Source: Burkholderiaceae bacterium (GTDB taxonomy: Bacteria; Pseudomonadota; Gammaproteobacteria; Burkholderiales; Burkholderiaceae_C). Taken from it: DNA of 23,369 bases. The position numbers and the translations under genes were made by a program. The notes under the pieces were generated by a model that had not been told where the DNA came from, made no database searches, and saw only the letters and a program-made list of their open reading frames with translations. Every line of letters begins with the position of its first letter. Within the stretch, counting starts at the first letter, position 1. Positions 8,740 to 16,049 of this stretch are shown in pieces. The stretch is taken from NCBI GenBank assembly GCA_029864165.1, contig JAOTTZ010000001.1, forward strand, positions 1-23,369, given 5' to 3'.

Positions 8740-9878
8740 CAAATCACCTCGATATCGGCGTTGAGCGCGCCGGCAGACTTCATGGCTTGCAAAATGGCCA
8801 GCAGGTCTTGCGGCGTGGCGCCCAGCGAATTCAAAGCCCTGACAACGTCGGTCAGTTTGGTGCCGGCGGCCATCTGGATGATGGCGCCGGGCTGCTGTTG
8901 AATTTGGATATCTGTTTTCTCGGCCTGCACGGTTTGGCCCGGTGACAGCGCGGCAGGTTGACTGATGACCGGGGTCGAACTGATCGTCACCGACAGGCTG
9001 CCATGCGCCACCGCGCACGGTGCCAGCGTCACCGTCTGGTTCATCACGACCGATCCGGTGCGTGCGTTGATCACGATCTTGGCGGCCGGCAGAGCCAATT
9101 CCACCGCAAGGTTTTCTACGTTAGCGAGGAACTCGACGCGCGCTTGCGCTGTCTCGGGCATGCGCAAACGCACTACGCGCCCGTCGACAGCGTGGGCGCT
9201 GCCGTCGCCCATGCGCTTGTTGATGGTGGTGGCCACCGCGATCGCGGTGCTGAAGTCGTCGGCAACAAGGTCAAGTTGCAAATACTCGCCCTGGTTCAGC
9301 GGTGTGGGCACGCTGCGCTCGACCGTCGCTCCCGCGGGCACGCGGCCTGCGCTCAGGTGGTTGACTTGTACCTTGGAGCCACCGGCAGAAGCGCCCGCGC
9401 CACTGACAACCACGTTGCCTTGCGCCAGCGCGTAGATTTCGCCGTCCGCACCCCTGAGGGGGGTAGCGATCAGGGTGCCGCCGCGCAGCGACTTGGCGTT
9501 CATGGTCGAGGACACGGTCACGTCGACGCTTTGACCCGGCTGCGCGAAGGCGGGTAGCGTCGCGGTCACCATTACTGCGGCAACGTTCTTGGCGCCGATG
9601 GCGACGCCCGTCGGGACGGTGGTGCCCATTTGCTGCAACGCCGCGATCAGGCTTTGCGTTGTGCTGGGTGACGTGTCACCCGTACCATCGAGTCCTACCA
9701 CCAAGCCGTAACCGACCAACGGGTTGCTGCGCACGCCTTGCACGCTGGCCACTTCCTTGATACGCGTGGCTTGCGATGACATGGGCCACCAGCAGAGCAC
9801 GACGGCGCAGGCGGCGGCCCATGCCAAACCTGCGAGCCAGTCCACCAGCTTTTCGCGCCTGCCTGAGTGCTTATACAT
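8739..9878 (-). CDS. flgI: Flagellar P-ring protein precursor
   Basis: 379 residues, ATG at 9878. The N-terminus has a basic region followed by a hydrophobic stretch (about 13-35) and an Ala-rich end (SSQA), fitting a Sec signal peptide. The mature part starts with TRIKEVASVQGVRSNPLVGYG and VVGLDGTGD, the family signature. It ends with AILQAMKSAGALNADIEVI, the usual FlgI C-terminus. FlgI forms the P-ring in the peptidoglycan layer with help from FlgA, encoded divergently in this window. The only AGGA lies 10 nt before the ATG, longer than usual, and falls inside a perfect inverted repeat (9881-9905). Confidence 0.96.
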   Translation of the reverse strand: MYKHSGRREKLVDWLAGLAWAAACAVVLCWWPMSSQATRIKEVASVQGVRSNPLVGYGLVVGLDGTGDTSPSTTQSLIAALQQMGTTVPTGVAIGAKNVAAVMVTATLPAFAQPGQSVDVTVSSTMNAKSLRGGTLIATPLRGADGEIYALAQGNVVVSGAGASAGGSKVQVNHLSAGRVPAGATVERSVPTPLNQGEYLQLDLVADDFSTAIAVATTINKRMGDGSAHAVDGRVVRLRMPETAQARVEFLANVENLAVELALPAAKIVINARTGSVVMNQTVTLAPCAVAHGSLSVTISSTPVISQPAALSPGQTVQAEKTDIQIQQQPGAIIQMAAGTKLTDVVRALNSLGATPQDLLAILQAMKSAGALNADIEVI

Positions 9879-9880
9879 AC

Positions 9881-9905
9881 CGGATACATCCTGTTGATGT
9901 ATCCG
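9881..9905 (-). promoter_or_regulatory. Perfect 10-bp inverted repeat covering the flgI ribosome-binding site
   Basis: The arms CGGATACATC (9881-9890) and GATGTATCCG (9896-9905) are exact reverse complements around a 5-nt loop. In the flgH-flgI transcript the hairpin ends 2 nt before the flgI ATG. The putative Shine-Dalgarno AGGA lies partly in the loop and partly in the 3' arm, so a folded hairpin would hide it. There is no T tract, so it is unlikely to be a terminator. It may modulate flgI translation, protect mRNA ends after cleavage, or be a protein site; function is inferred. Confidence 0.6.
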
Positions 9906-9918
9906 ATTGTCGATAGGG

Positions 9919-10611
9919 CTAGAGCGGTAGAACGTTTAAAAAGAACCGTGCCAGCCAGCCTATTCCCTGCGCCTCGGCTTGCGCGCCGCGGCCACGGTGT
10001 TCTATGCGTACGTTGGCGACTTGCGCCGAGGCGACGATGTTGCCCGGCTGGATTGAACGAGGATCCACCTGACCCGAAAAACGCAGCACGTTCACATTGT
10101 GATTGACGCCTATCTGCTTCTCGCCAGCGATGAGGAGGTGGCCATTGGCCAGTACATCGGTCACCGTGGCGGTGATAGTGCCGTTGAAGTCGTTACTGGT
10201 GTCCGTGCTGCCCTTGCCCTCGTAAGTGTTGGTCGACGTGCCTGTTGCGGAAGCACGGCCAAACGAATTGGACGATATGAATGGCAATGCCGTGACGTTG
10301 GCAGCGACCTCGCCAGTCTTGTCGATCTTGCTGTTTGACTTTTGGCTGGCGTTGACTTTTTCGACGATCTGCACCGTCAATGTGTCGCCGATCAGCCGTG
10401 CGCGGTGGTCCTCAAACAGCGGCCGGTACCTATCGGCCTGAAAGATGGCACCGTTGCTGATCACCGGCACCACCTGCGGCGGCGGACGCACGGATGTCGG
10501 TAACGCCACGTCGACCGGCGGCGGCGCGTTGAGTACCTGACAGCCGGCAAGCGTCAACGCTGAGGCGGTCAGCGTGACGCAACGGATGGCGATCCATGCG
10601 AGAGGATTCAT
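9919..10611 (-). CDS. flgH: Flagellar L-ring lipoprotein precursor
   Basis: 230 residues, ATG at 10611, 13 bp after the flgG stop and without a clear Shine-Dalgarno, so translation is probably coupled to flgG. The N-terminus is a lipoprotein signal peptide with lipobox LTLAGC (Cys about residue 24). The family core follows: FEDHRARLIGDTLTVQIVEKVNASQKSNSK, in which the GDTLTV segment is characteristic. Near the C-terminus are INHNV-like VNHNVNVLRFSGQVDP and the closing WLARFFLNVLPL. FlgH builds the L-ring in the outer membrane and surrounds the distal rod together with the P-ring protein FlgI, encoded next. Confidence 0.96.
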   Translation of the reverse strand: MNPLAWIAIRCVTLTASALTLAGCQVLNAPPPVDVALPTSVRPPPQVVPVISNGAIFQADRYRPLFEDHRARLIGDTLTVQIVEKVNASQKSNSKIDKTGEVAANVTALPFISSNSFGRASATGTSTNTYEGKGSTDTSNDFNGTITATVTDVLANGHLLIAGEKQIGVNHNVNVLRFSGQVDPRSIQPGNIVASAQVANVRIEHRGRGAQAEAQGIGWLARFFLNVLPL

Positions 10612-10624
10612 TTCAGTGTCGAAC

Positions 10625-11407
10625 TCAGAGCTGCGCGAGCTTTTGCAACATCTGATCAGAAGTCTGGATCGCCTTCGAGTTGAGCTCGTAGGCGCGCTGG
10701 GTCTGGATCATCGCTATCAACTCCTCGACCACGTTGACGTTGGAAGTCTCTACGAAGCCTTGCTGTATGTCGCCCAGCCCATTCAAACCCGGTGTGCCTA
10801 CGCTGGCCGTCCCCGACGCGGCGGTCTCGTTGAACAGGTTTTGTCCTTTGGGCTCCAAGCCAGCTGGGTTGATGAATCCGGCCATCTGCAATTGGCCGAC
10901 GACCTGTGGTAGCACCTGACCGGCTAGCGACACGCTGACGGTGCCGTCCTGGCCGATCGTCACACCCGTTGCGCCGTCGGGAATGGTGATGCCGGGCTGT
11001 ATCGGGTAGCCGCTGTTGGTCACCAGCGTGCCCTGAGCGTCGACCTGGAACGAGCCGTCGCGCGTGTAGCCCGTGTTGCCATCGGGCAGCTGAACCTGAA
11101 AAAAGCCATTGCCGCGTATGGCCAAGTCGAGCGGGTTGGTGCTCTGCGCCAAATTGCCTTGACTGAAGATTCGCGAAGTTGCCACCGCTTGGGTGCCCAA
11201 CCCGAGCTGCAAACCGGTGGGCAGGGTGGTCTGCTCGGAACTGTTGGCGCCCGCTTGGCGCAGCGTTTGGTACATCAAGTCCTCGAACACCGCATGTGAA
11301 CGCTTGTAGCCGTTGGTCGAGACGTTGGCCAGGTTATGCGTGATGGTGTCGAGCTGCGTTTGCTGGGCCTCCATGCCCGTCTTCGAAATCCACAGTGAAC
11401 GCATCAT
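10625..11407 (-). CDS. flgG: Flagellar distal rod protein
   Basis: 260 residues, the same length as E. coli FlgG. There are two ATG codons in tandem at 11407 and 11404. The first is chosen because AAAGGA lies 8 nt upstream. The N-terminus [20 protein letters not shown] leads into the rod/hook motif [14 protein letters not shown]. The central region includes [15 protein letters not shown]. The C-terminal helix [20 protein letters not shown] and [13 protein letters not shown] is the family signature. FlgG forms the distal rod, is secreted without a cleaved signal peptide, and passes through the L- and P-rings. It starts 33 bp after flgF. Confidence 0.97.
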   Translation of the reverse strand: MMRSLWISKTGMEAQQTQLDTITHNLANVSTNGYKRSHAVFEDLMYQTLRQAGANSSEQTTLPTGLQLGLGTQAVATSRIFSQGNLAQSTNPLDLAIRGNGFFQVQLPDGNTGYTRDGSFQVDAQGTLVTNSGYPIQPGITIPDGATGVTIGQDGTVSVSLAGQVLPQVVGQLQMAGFINPAGLEPKGQNLFNETAASGTASVGTPGLNGLGDIQQGFVETSNVNVVEELIAMIQTQRAYELNSKAIQTSDQMLQKLAQL

Positions 11408-11440
11408 GGTGCAAATCCTTTGCGTGAGCCAAAAACCGAC

Positions 11441-12169
11441 CTAAGTCGCAGAAAGCAACTGCTCCGCCGCCTTTGCGTCAGCCTCGGCGGTCTGAATCAT
11501 CTTTATCTGTGCCTCGAACTGGCGCGCGGCAGCGATCATCGCCACCATGCTTTCCACGGCGCTGACGTTGGAGCCTTCGAGCGCACCATCTTGCACGCGC
11601 GCGCGGTCGTCCGCCGGCAGCGAATCACCCTCGAAGCTGCGAAACAGGCCATCCGTCCCGCGTTGCAGCGGCACCTCGGGGGTGACCACCTTCAACTTGC
11701 CGACCACGCTGGTGGCACCACTGGCAGTGCGCGCGCTGATCGAGCCGTCAGCGGCTATGCTGACTTCGCTGTTCGGCGGCACCTGAATCGGGCCGCCGTG
11801 ACCCAACACTTGCAGGCCGCTGCGATTGACTAGCGTACCGTCGGCCGCGACGTCGAACGAGCCAGCGCGGGTGTAGGCTTCTGTGCCGTCAAACGCTTGC
11901 ACCGTCAGCCAACTATCGCCCTTGACGGCGACGTCGAGGTTACGCCCGGTCGCGGTCACAACGCCCGGTGTGGGGTCGTAGCCGGGGGTGGTTTCCAATG
12001 TATACACGCGGGTGCTGGCGCCGCTGCCCTCCACGGGGGCCGCTCGCAAGGCATGCAACTGTGCGCGGAAACCCACTGTCGAGACGTTGGCCAGGTTGTT
12101 CGCCAAGCTGTCCTGGAGCTGCATGGTCGCGTCGGCGCCAGACATCGATAGGTAAATCATGCGGTCCAT
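11441..12169 (-). CDS. flgF: Flagellar proximal rod protein FlgF
   Basis: 242 residues, ATG at 12169 with GAGG 7 nt upstream and 18 bp after flgE. The N-terminal helix MDRMIYLSMSGADATMQLQD with NNLANVSTVGFRAQ is the rod-protein motif; the MDRMIY start is characteristic of FlgF and sets it apart from FlgG. The C-terminus carries EGSNVSAVESMVAMIAAARQ, with a final helix that is more Ala-rich than that of FlgG. FlgF is a component of the proximal rod in the periplasm. Its length and features are normal for the family. Confidence 0.96.
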   Translation of the reverse strand: MDRMIYLSMSGADATMQLQDSLANNLANVSTVGFRAQLHALRAAPVEGSGASTRVYTLETTPGYDPTPGVVTATGRNLDVAVKGDSWLTVQAFDGTEAYTRAGSFDVAADGTLVNRSGLQVLGHGGPIQVPPNSEVSIAADGSISARTASGATSVVGKLKVVTPEVPLQRGTDGLFRSFEGDSLPADDRARVQDGALEGSNVSAVESMVAMIAAARQFEAQIKMIQTAEADAKAAEQLLSAT

Positions 12170-12187
12170 GTCGCAGCCTCAGTCAAT

Positions 12188-13441
12188 TTAGCGCAGGTTG
12201 ACCAGCGTCTGCAACGATTGGTCTTGCGTCTTGATGCTCTGAGCGTTGGCTTGGTAGACGCGCTGGGCGGTGATCAGGTTGACCAGCTCGGCCGTCAGGT
12301 CCACATTGCTCTCCTCCAATGCGGAGGATTGGAGCAGGCCTAGATTGCCGCTGCCCGGCACGCCAGTGAGGGGGGCGCCTGAGGCAAAGGAGCGCGCCCA
12401 GGCATTGCCACCCAAGGGTTCCAAGCCGTTCGGGCTGCGGAAATTTGCAAGCTCGACTTGACCCGCCGGCTTGGACTGGCCGTTCGAGTAACGCGCCATC
12501 AAGACGCCAGATTCTTCGATGATGACGTTAATCAGCTGGCCGGCCGCGTAACCATCCTGCGCCAGGCTGGTCACTCCGAATAGAGAGCCGTATTGAGTGG
12601 TGCTATTAAGGTTGAGCGCGACGCCGAGGATGGGCTCGGTCAAGGCACCGTTTGAGGTGACTGTTCCCGGAATGTCGATCAAGACGGGACCCACGGGCGA
12701 GGTTGGCGCACTGCCGTCGGGGGAGAACTGGACCGTGGTCACCGGCATAGGGTCTCCGGCGCCATCGACTTGCAGCGAGACCCCGTTGGCCGACATGTAC
12801 ACGTTCCATTCATCCGGGGCGGACTTCTGGAAGTAATAGGTCAGCGCCACTTCCTGACCCTTCATATCGTAGACGGTCATCGAGGTGGCATTGTTGTAGG
12901 TGGCGGGGTCGGTGACAATGAGCTGCGGGCCTGCGGTGGGCAGTGTGATTGCCAGACGCGAGTCGAGATTCATTTCCGTCCCGATCTCGGTTGTGGGTTC
13001 GGGTGTGATGCCGACTGTCGGCAATACAAGCGCTTGAGGGTTGCCGGGTTGAATGTTGCCTTGAATGTCGGCAAGATATCCGACCAACCTTGCGCCCTGA
13101 CTGTTGACGATTTGGCCAGACTTGTCGACCGTGAGCTGCCCATTGCGGCTGTAAGTAATGTCGTTCTGCTGGTCCATCAACTGAAAGAATCCGCCGCCGC
13201 TGATGGCGATATCGAGCGGTCTGCCGGTGTTTGTGATGCTGCCTTGTGTGAACTGCTGCGACACCGCACTGATGCTGACACCCATGCCTGCGTTGGCGGC
13301 TGGTGTCGCGGCGTAGACGTCGGCGAACTCGACGCGCGAAAATTTGGCGCCGTAGGTGTTGGCGTTGGCGATGTTGTTGCTGATCACGTCCAGGTTTTTG
13401 GCCGAGGCGTTCAGACCAGAGAGACCTTGTTGGAAGCTCAT
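12188..13441 (-). CDS. flgE: Flagellar hook protein
   Basis: 417 residues, ATG at 13441 with AAAGGA 6 nt upstream, a strong ribosome-binding site fitting a protein needed in many copies. The N-terminal helix MSFQQGLSGLNASAKNLDVI with NNIANANTYGAKFSR is the hook/rod signature. AISGGGFFQL follows near residue 80. Variable beta domains occupy about 90-350. The C-terminal helix is EESNVDLTAELVNLITAQRV with KTQDQSLQTLVNLR. FlgE polymerises into the hook under the FlgD cap, which is encoded immediately upstream, 30 bp away. Size is close to the family norm. Confidence 0.97.
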   Translation of the reverse strand: MSFQQGLSGLNASAKNLDVISNNIANANTYGAKFSRVEFADVYAATPAANAGMGVSISAVSQQFTQGSITNTGRPLDIAISGGGFFQLMDQQNDITYSRNGQLTVDKSGQIVNSQGARLVGYLADIQGNIQPGNPQALVLPTVGITPEPTTEIGTEMNLDSRLAITLPTAGPQLIVTDPATYNNATSMTVYDMKGQEVALTYYFQKSAPDEWNVYMSANGVSLQVDGAGDPMPVTTVQFSPDGSAPTSPVGPVLIDIPGTVTSNGALTEPILGVALNLNSTTQYGSLFGVTSLAQDGYAAGQLINVIIEESGVLMARYSNGQSKPAGQVELANFRSPNGLEPLGGNAWARSFASGAPLTGVPGSGNLGLLQSSALEESNVDLTAELVNLITAQRVYQANAQSIKTQDQSLQTLVNLR

Positions 13442-13471
13442 GAAAAATCCTTTACTTGCTATGGAAAAACT

Positions 13472-14119
13472 TCAGTTGAAAGCTTTGACTGTGCTGTAGG
13501 CCACATGGCCGGACTGTTGTAGTTCTAGTGTCAGCGCGTCGCCGCCGGTGTTGATGGCGTCCACACGGTCGCGCATCAAAGGGGTGACGGGGGCGTTGGT
13601 AGCACCGCTTTTGGCGACGACACGAAAACGCAAACCGTTGTCGTCCGTGGCGTTGGCAGCCGGCAAAGTAAAGCTGTGCATTCCGCTTGCCTGCGCGCCC
13701 AAATTCAACGTCGACACAACTTGGCCGCTGGGCGCGAGAATTTCGACTTTCACGCTGTCCACCGCGTTGCCTAGATCGAAGCCGCCTTGGGCCACGCCGT
13801 TTCTGATCGACAGCTTATCGCCCGGTACCACAACGTCGCGACCAACCAGCGAAGCGCCTTGCAGCGCCTGCATCTGTACGAACTGGCTCGACAAACCTTC
13901 TACCGTTCGATTGAGCTTTTCGATGCTGGTCACGGTGTTGATCTGTGCCATCTGGCTGGTGACCTGAGCGTTGTCCAACGGGTTGAGCGGATCCTGGTGC
14001 TGCATTTGTGCGACCAACAGCTTCAAGAAACGGTCTGCGCTCGCTGTGTCGCTCTGTGCAGCGGGTGTGGCACTGAGATCGTTGAATGCGTTGTTCGAGA
14101 GAACTGACGGGACTGCCAT
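13472..14119 (-). CDS. flgD: Hook-capping / basal-body rod modification protein FlgD
   Basis: 215 residues, ATG at 14119 with AAGG 6 nt upstream. The N-terminal third carries the family signature RFLKLLVAQMQHQDPLNPLD followed by NAQVTSQMAQINTVTSIEKL, about residues 30-70. A Gln-rich helix and then a tudor/FnIII-like beta region (about 90-200) contain GRDVVVPGD and VKVEILAPSGQVV. It ends with a strand reading VAYSTVKAFN. FlgD is a secreted scaffold that caps the growing hook and lets FlgE assemble. It lies directly before flgE, the usual order. Confidence 0.96.
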   Translation of the reverse strand: MAVPSVLSNNAFNDLSATPAAQSDTASADRFLKLLVAQMQHQDPLNPLDNAQVTSQMAQINTVTSIEKLNRTVEGLSSQFVQMQALQGASLVGRDVVVPGDKLSIRNGVAQGGFDLGNAVDSVKVEILAPSGQVVSTLNLGAQASGMHSFTLPAANATDDNGLRFRVVAKSGATNAPVTPLMRDRVDAINTGGDALTLELQQSGHVAYSTVKAFN

Positions 14120-14165
14120 GATTTGCCTTCTTCAGCGGGTGTATTGCCAATGTGCGGGGGGTGGT

Positions 14166-14585
14166 TTACTGCTGACCCATTTGCAATGTCTTGAGCAACA
14201 GCGTCTTGGCCGTGTTCATGACCTCGATATTGTTTTGGTACGAACGCGAGGCTGAAATCATGTTGACCATCTCCTCGATGGTGTTGACGTTGCTGTAAGT
14301 CACGTAGCCGTCACCGTCGGCCTGCGGGTGCTTAGGGTCATGCACCTTGCGGCCGGGCGTCTGGTCTTCGGAGATCTGCGATACCCGTACACCAGCGGCA
14401 CTGTCGCTGGCGCCCGGCGTTGCCGCCATCAGCGTTTGGAACACGACCTGGCGCGCCTTGTAGGGCTGGCCGTCTGGCCCTGCCACCGTGTCGGCATTGG
14501 CCAAATTGCTGGCCACCACGTTGAGTCTTTGCGACTGCGCACTGACGGCACTTCCAGACACCTTGAAAATATCAAACATCGACAT
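14166..14585 (-). CDS. flgC: Flagellar proximal rod protein FlgC
   Basis: 139 residues, ATG at 14585 with AGAGGA 8 nt upstream, 28 bp after flgB. The N-terminus MSMFDIFKVSGSAVSAQSQR with ASNLANADTVAGPDGQPYKA is typical of FlgC, as is the conserved GYVTYSNVNTIEEMVNMISA region near 90-115 and the closing KTLLLKTLQMGQQ. FlgC is one of the small proximal rod proteins (with FlgB and FlgF) exported by the type III apparatus. Length and motifs are normal. A 46-bp gap separates it from flgD. Confidence 0.97.
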   Translation of the reverse strand: MSMFDIFKVSGSAVSAQSQRLNVVASNLANADTVAGPDGQPYKARQVVFQTLMAATPGASDSAAGVRVSQISEDQTPGRKVHDPKHPQADGDGYVTYSNVNTIEEMVNMISASRSYQNNIEVMNTAKTLLLKTLQMGQQ

Positions 14586-14613
14586 GGTAGAAATCCTCTC
14601 AGGCGCGTGTCCG

Positions 14614-15015
14614 TCACTGGCCCGTGATGGCGCTCAACAATGCGCGCACGTTGCCGTTGATAAAGCGCAACGTGGCTTCGTAGCGCACCGAGTTGTCGGC
14701 AAAGTTGGCCCGCTCACGGTCCATGTCAACCGTGTTGCGGTCGAGGTTGGTTTGGCTCGGCGTGGCGTAAACAAGCTTTGCGGTTGATCCACTCGCAGCG
14801 CTGCCGATATGTCCGCTTTGGCTGGTCGTCAACGCACGCCCGGCGGAGGTGGATCCGGTGACCTGCTGCAAGGCTTGTGCAAAGTTCATGTCGCGCGCCA
14901 CATAGCCCGGCGTATCGGCATTGGCGATATTGCTCGCTAGCAGCTGCTGCCGCTCCGAGCGCAGCGCGAGTGCTTGGCCATGGAAGGCGAGTGTGTCGGT
15001 GAGGCGGTTGAGCAT
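14614..15015 (-). CDS. flgB: Flagellar proximal rod protein FlgB
   Basis: 133 residues, ATG at 15015. It is the first gene of the leftward flagellar run and faces flgA across a control region. The N-terminal helix MLNRLTDTLAFHGQALALRS with LLASNIANADTPGYVARDMN is the rod signature. The C-terminus has a conserved NTVDMDRERANFADNSVRYE segment and ends with ALLSAITGQ. FlgB sits at the base of the rod next to the MS-ring and FliE in the family. The Shine-Dalgarno is weak (GGGA about 9 nt upstream). Confidence 0.96.
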   Translation of the reverse strand: MLNRLTDTLAFHGQALALRSERQQLLASNIANADTPGYVARDMNFAQALQQVTGSTSAGRALTTSQSGHIGSAASGSTAKLVYATPSQTNLDRNTVDMDRERANFADNSVRYEATLRFINGNVRALLSAITGQ

Positions 15016-15032
15016 TTGGCCGGTCCCAAGTT

Positions 15033-15044
15033 ACTGTCGACAGT
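15033..15044. promoter_or_regulatory. Perfect 12-bp palindrome upstream of flgB
   Basis: ACTGTCGACAGT is exactly self-complementary and lies 17 nt upstream of the flgB start codon, within the expected 5' untranslated region. A copy of AGTTAC occurs at 15029-15034 and again at 15053-15058. It could bind a dimeric regulator or form a small hairpin; no known operator is recognised. Confidence 0.4.
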
Positions 15045-15085
15045 GCTGCGGCAGTTACGTAGACTTGTCTTGTGGGTGTCATGGC

Positions 15086-15102
15086 ATTGTGGATAAATAG
15101 CG
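15086..15102 (+). promoter_or_regulatory. Putative FlhDC half-site between flgB and flgA
   Basis: AAATAGCG at 15095-15102 equals the conserved core of the enterobacterial FlhD4C2 consensus (AAATA[AG]CG). The preceding TGTGG matches only the [CT]G[CG] part of the outer element. A second inverted half-site at the expected distance is not recognisable. The location fits, since one FlhDC site region serves flgA and flgB in enterobacteria. I infer it is the class II activator site for both directions. Confidence 0.42.
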
Positions 15103-15121
15103 CCAAGACATAGCTGCGAAC

Positions 15122-15133
15122 AAAGCTAGCTTT
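15122..15133. promoter_or_regulatory. Perfect 12-bp palindrome upstream of flgA
   Basis: AAAGCTAGCTTT is exactly self-complementary and lies about 50 nt before the chosen flgA start, on the opposite side of the FlhDC-like motif from the flgB palindrome. It could be an operator or chance. No known regulator is assigned. Confidence 0.35.
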
Positions 15134-15184
15134 CGCGGCCAATTCGCGTCTCTGAAGTTGTGCGTGAAGATCTACATTGGCAGG

Positions 15185-15934
15185 ATGGAACTCAAACGCC
15201 TACACCTCATTGCGCTGTACGCCCGCTTGCTCGTACTCGGCTGTCTGCTCTACGCCGGACTCGGACTGCGCGGTCTTGCGATTGCGCAGACCGCACCCAC
15301 GCCGTTGTCGACGCTCGGGGCGGATCTTGAGCAACAGGTGCGTCAACTGGCGTTCGGCACGCACGCGCAACCCCATGGACGGGTAGAAATTTTGTTGGGT
15401 ACGCTCGATCGGCGATTGCGTTTGGCACCTTGCAAGCGCGTTGAGCCATTCCTTCCCGCCGGCACCCGGCTTTGGGGCAGGACGCGTGTGGGCCTGCGAT
15501 GTGTTCAGGGCCCGACGCGGTGGAACGTCTATCTGCCATTGACCGTCAAGGTCTATGGCCTCGGTTTGACGGCGACCCGCGCTCTGCCAGCCGGCACTGT
15601 ATTGGCGGCGACCGATTTGCATCAAGCCGAGGTTGATCTTGCCGAAGAAACTGGCGTGGCACTGGTGGAAGGCGATGCCGTCGTCGGACGCATCTTGTCA
15701 CGGCCGCTCAACCCGGGGCGCTGCCTGCGTGAAACCGACCTGAAACCAAACCAGTTTTTTGCCTCGGGTGACACGGTAAGAATCCACGCCTTGGGACAGG
15801 GTTTTGAGATCGCCAGCGAAGGCCAGGCGCTCGGACCGGGGCTAGAGGGGCGGTTGACCAGGGTGCGCACCGAAGGCGGGCGCGTGGTCACCGGCATGCC
15901 GATGGCCACGCGCAAGCTGGAATTGAGACTGTAA
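15185..15934 (+). CDS. flgA: Flagellar P-ring assembly chaperone FlgA
   Basis: 249 residues from ATG at 15185. The frame is open to a GTG at 15164 and a TTG at 15158. The ATG is chosen because it gives a good Sec signal peptide (MELKRLHLIALYARLLVLGC, cleavage near AIA-QT), although AGG directly abuts it and spacing is poor, so the GTG start remains possible. Family features are the paired Cys regions LAPCKRVEPFLPAGTRLWG and GLRCVQGPTRWNVYLPL, and a SAF-type domain with RALPAGTVLAATDLHQAEVD at about 140-160. The C-terminus ends in the usual beta strands (GMPMATRKLELRL). FlgA is a periplasmic chaperone for FlgI polymerisation. It is transcribed divergently from flgB and followed by flgM and flgN, as in enterobacteria. 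Confidence 0.94.
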   Translation: MELKRLHLIALYARLLVLGCLLYAGLGLRGLAIAQTAPTPLSTLGADLEQQVRQLAFGTHAQPHGRVEILLGTLDRRLRLAPCKRVEPFLPAGTRLWGRTRVGLRCVQGPTRWNVYLPLTVKVYGLGLTATRALPAGTVLAATDLHQAEVDLAEETGVALVEGDAVVGRILSRPLNPGRCLRETDLKPNQFFASGDTVRIHALGQGFEIASEGQALGPGLEGRLTRVRTEGGRVVTGMPMATRKLELRL

Positions 15935-15971
15935 AAATGCACTTACACGACAACATTTGTTGAAACTACCC

Positions 15972-15998
15972 TAAAGTTCCCCCTAAACTTTCCGAAAT
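15972..15998 (+). promoter_or_regulatory. Sigma-28 (FliA) promoter upstream of flgM
   Basis: TAAAGTTC at 15972-15979 and TCCGAAAT at 15991-15998 are separated by exactly 11 nt. The E. coli class III consensus is TAAAGTTT-N11-GCCGATAA. Seven of eight -35 bases and five of eight -10 bases match, including CCGA. It lies about 50 nt before the flgM start. A class III promoter here would give flgM-flgN transcription that FlgM itself feeds back on. Confidence 0.75.
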
Positions 15999-16049
15999 AG
16001 CACGCATGTCACCTGGGCGTGGATCATTTCACGCCCGCAGGAGTAACCC

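Noticed and set aside
8740..9018. 93-codon N-terminal extension of flgJ
   Set aside because: The extension overlaps the end of flgI in another frame and does not resemble FlgJ; the ATG at 8739 has GAGGTG and a TGATG overlap with flgI.
9449..9465. ACCCC/GGGGT inverted repeat near 9450-9465
   Set aside because: It lies inside the conserved FlgI coding sequence, has no T tract, and is explained by codons for a Pro/Leu/Arg/Gly stretch.
12770..13522. 250-codon open frame on the plus strand opposite flgE and flgD
   Set aside because: It is antisense to the FlgE coding region, which has clear family motifs at both ends; no domain is recognisable.
15951..15962. CAACA/TGTTG inverted repeat after flgA as a terminator
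   Set aside because: The stem is AT-rich, only 5 bp, with a 2-nt loop and no T tract; it would not terminate transcription.
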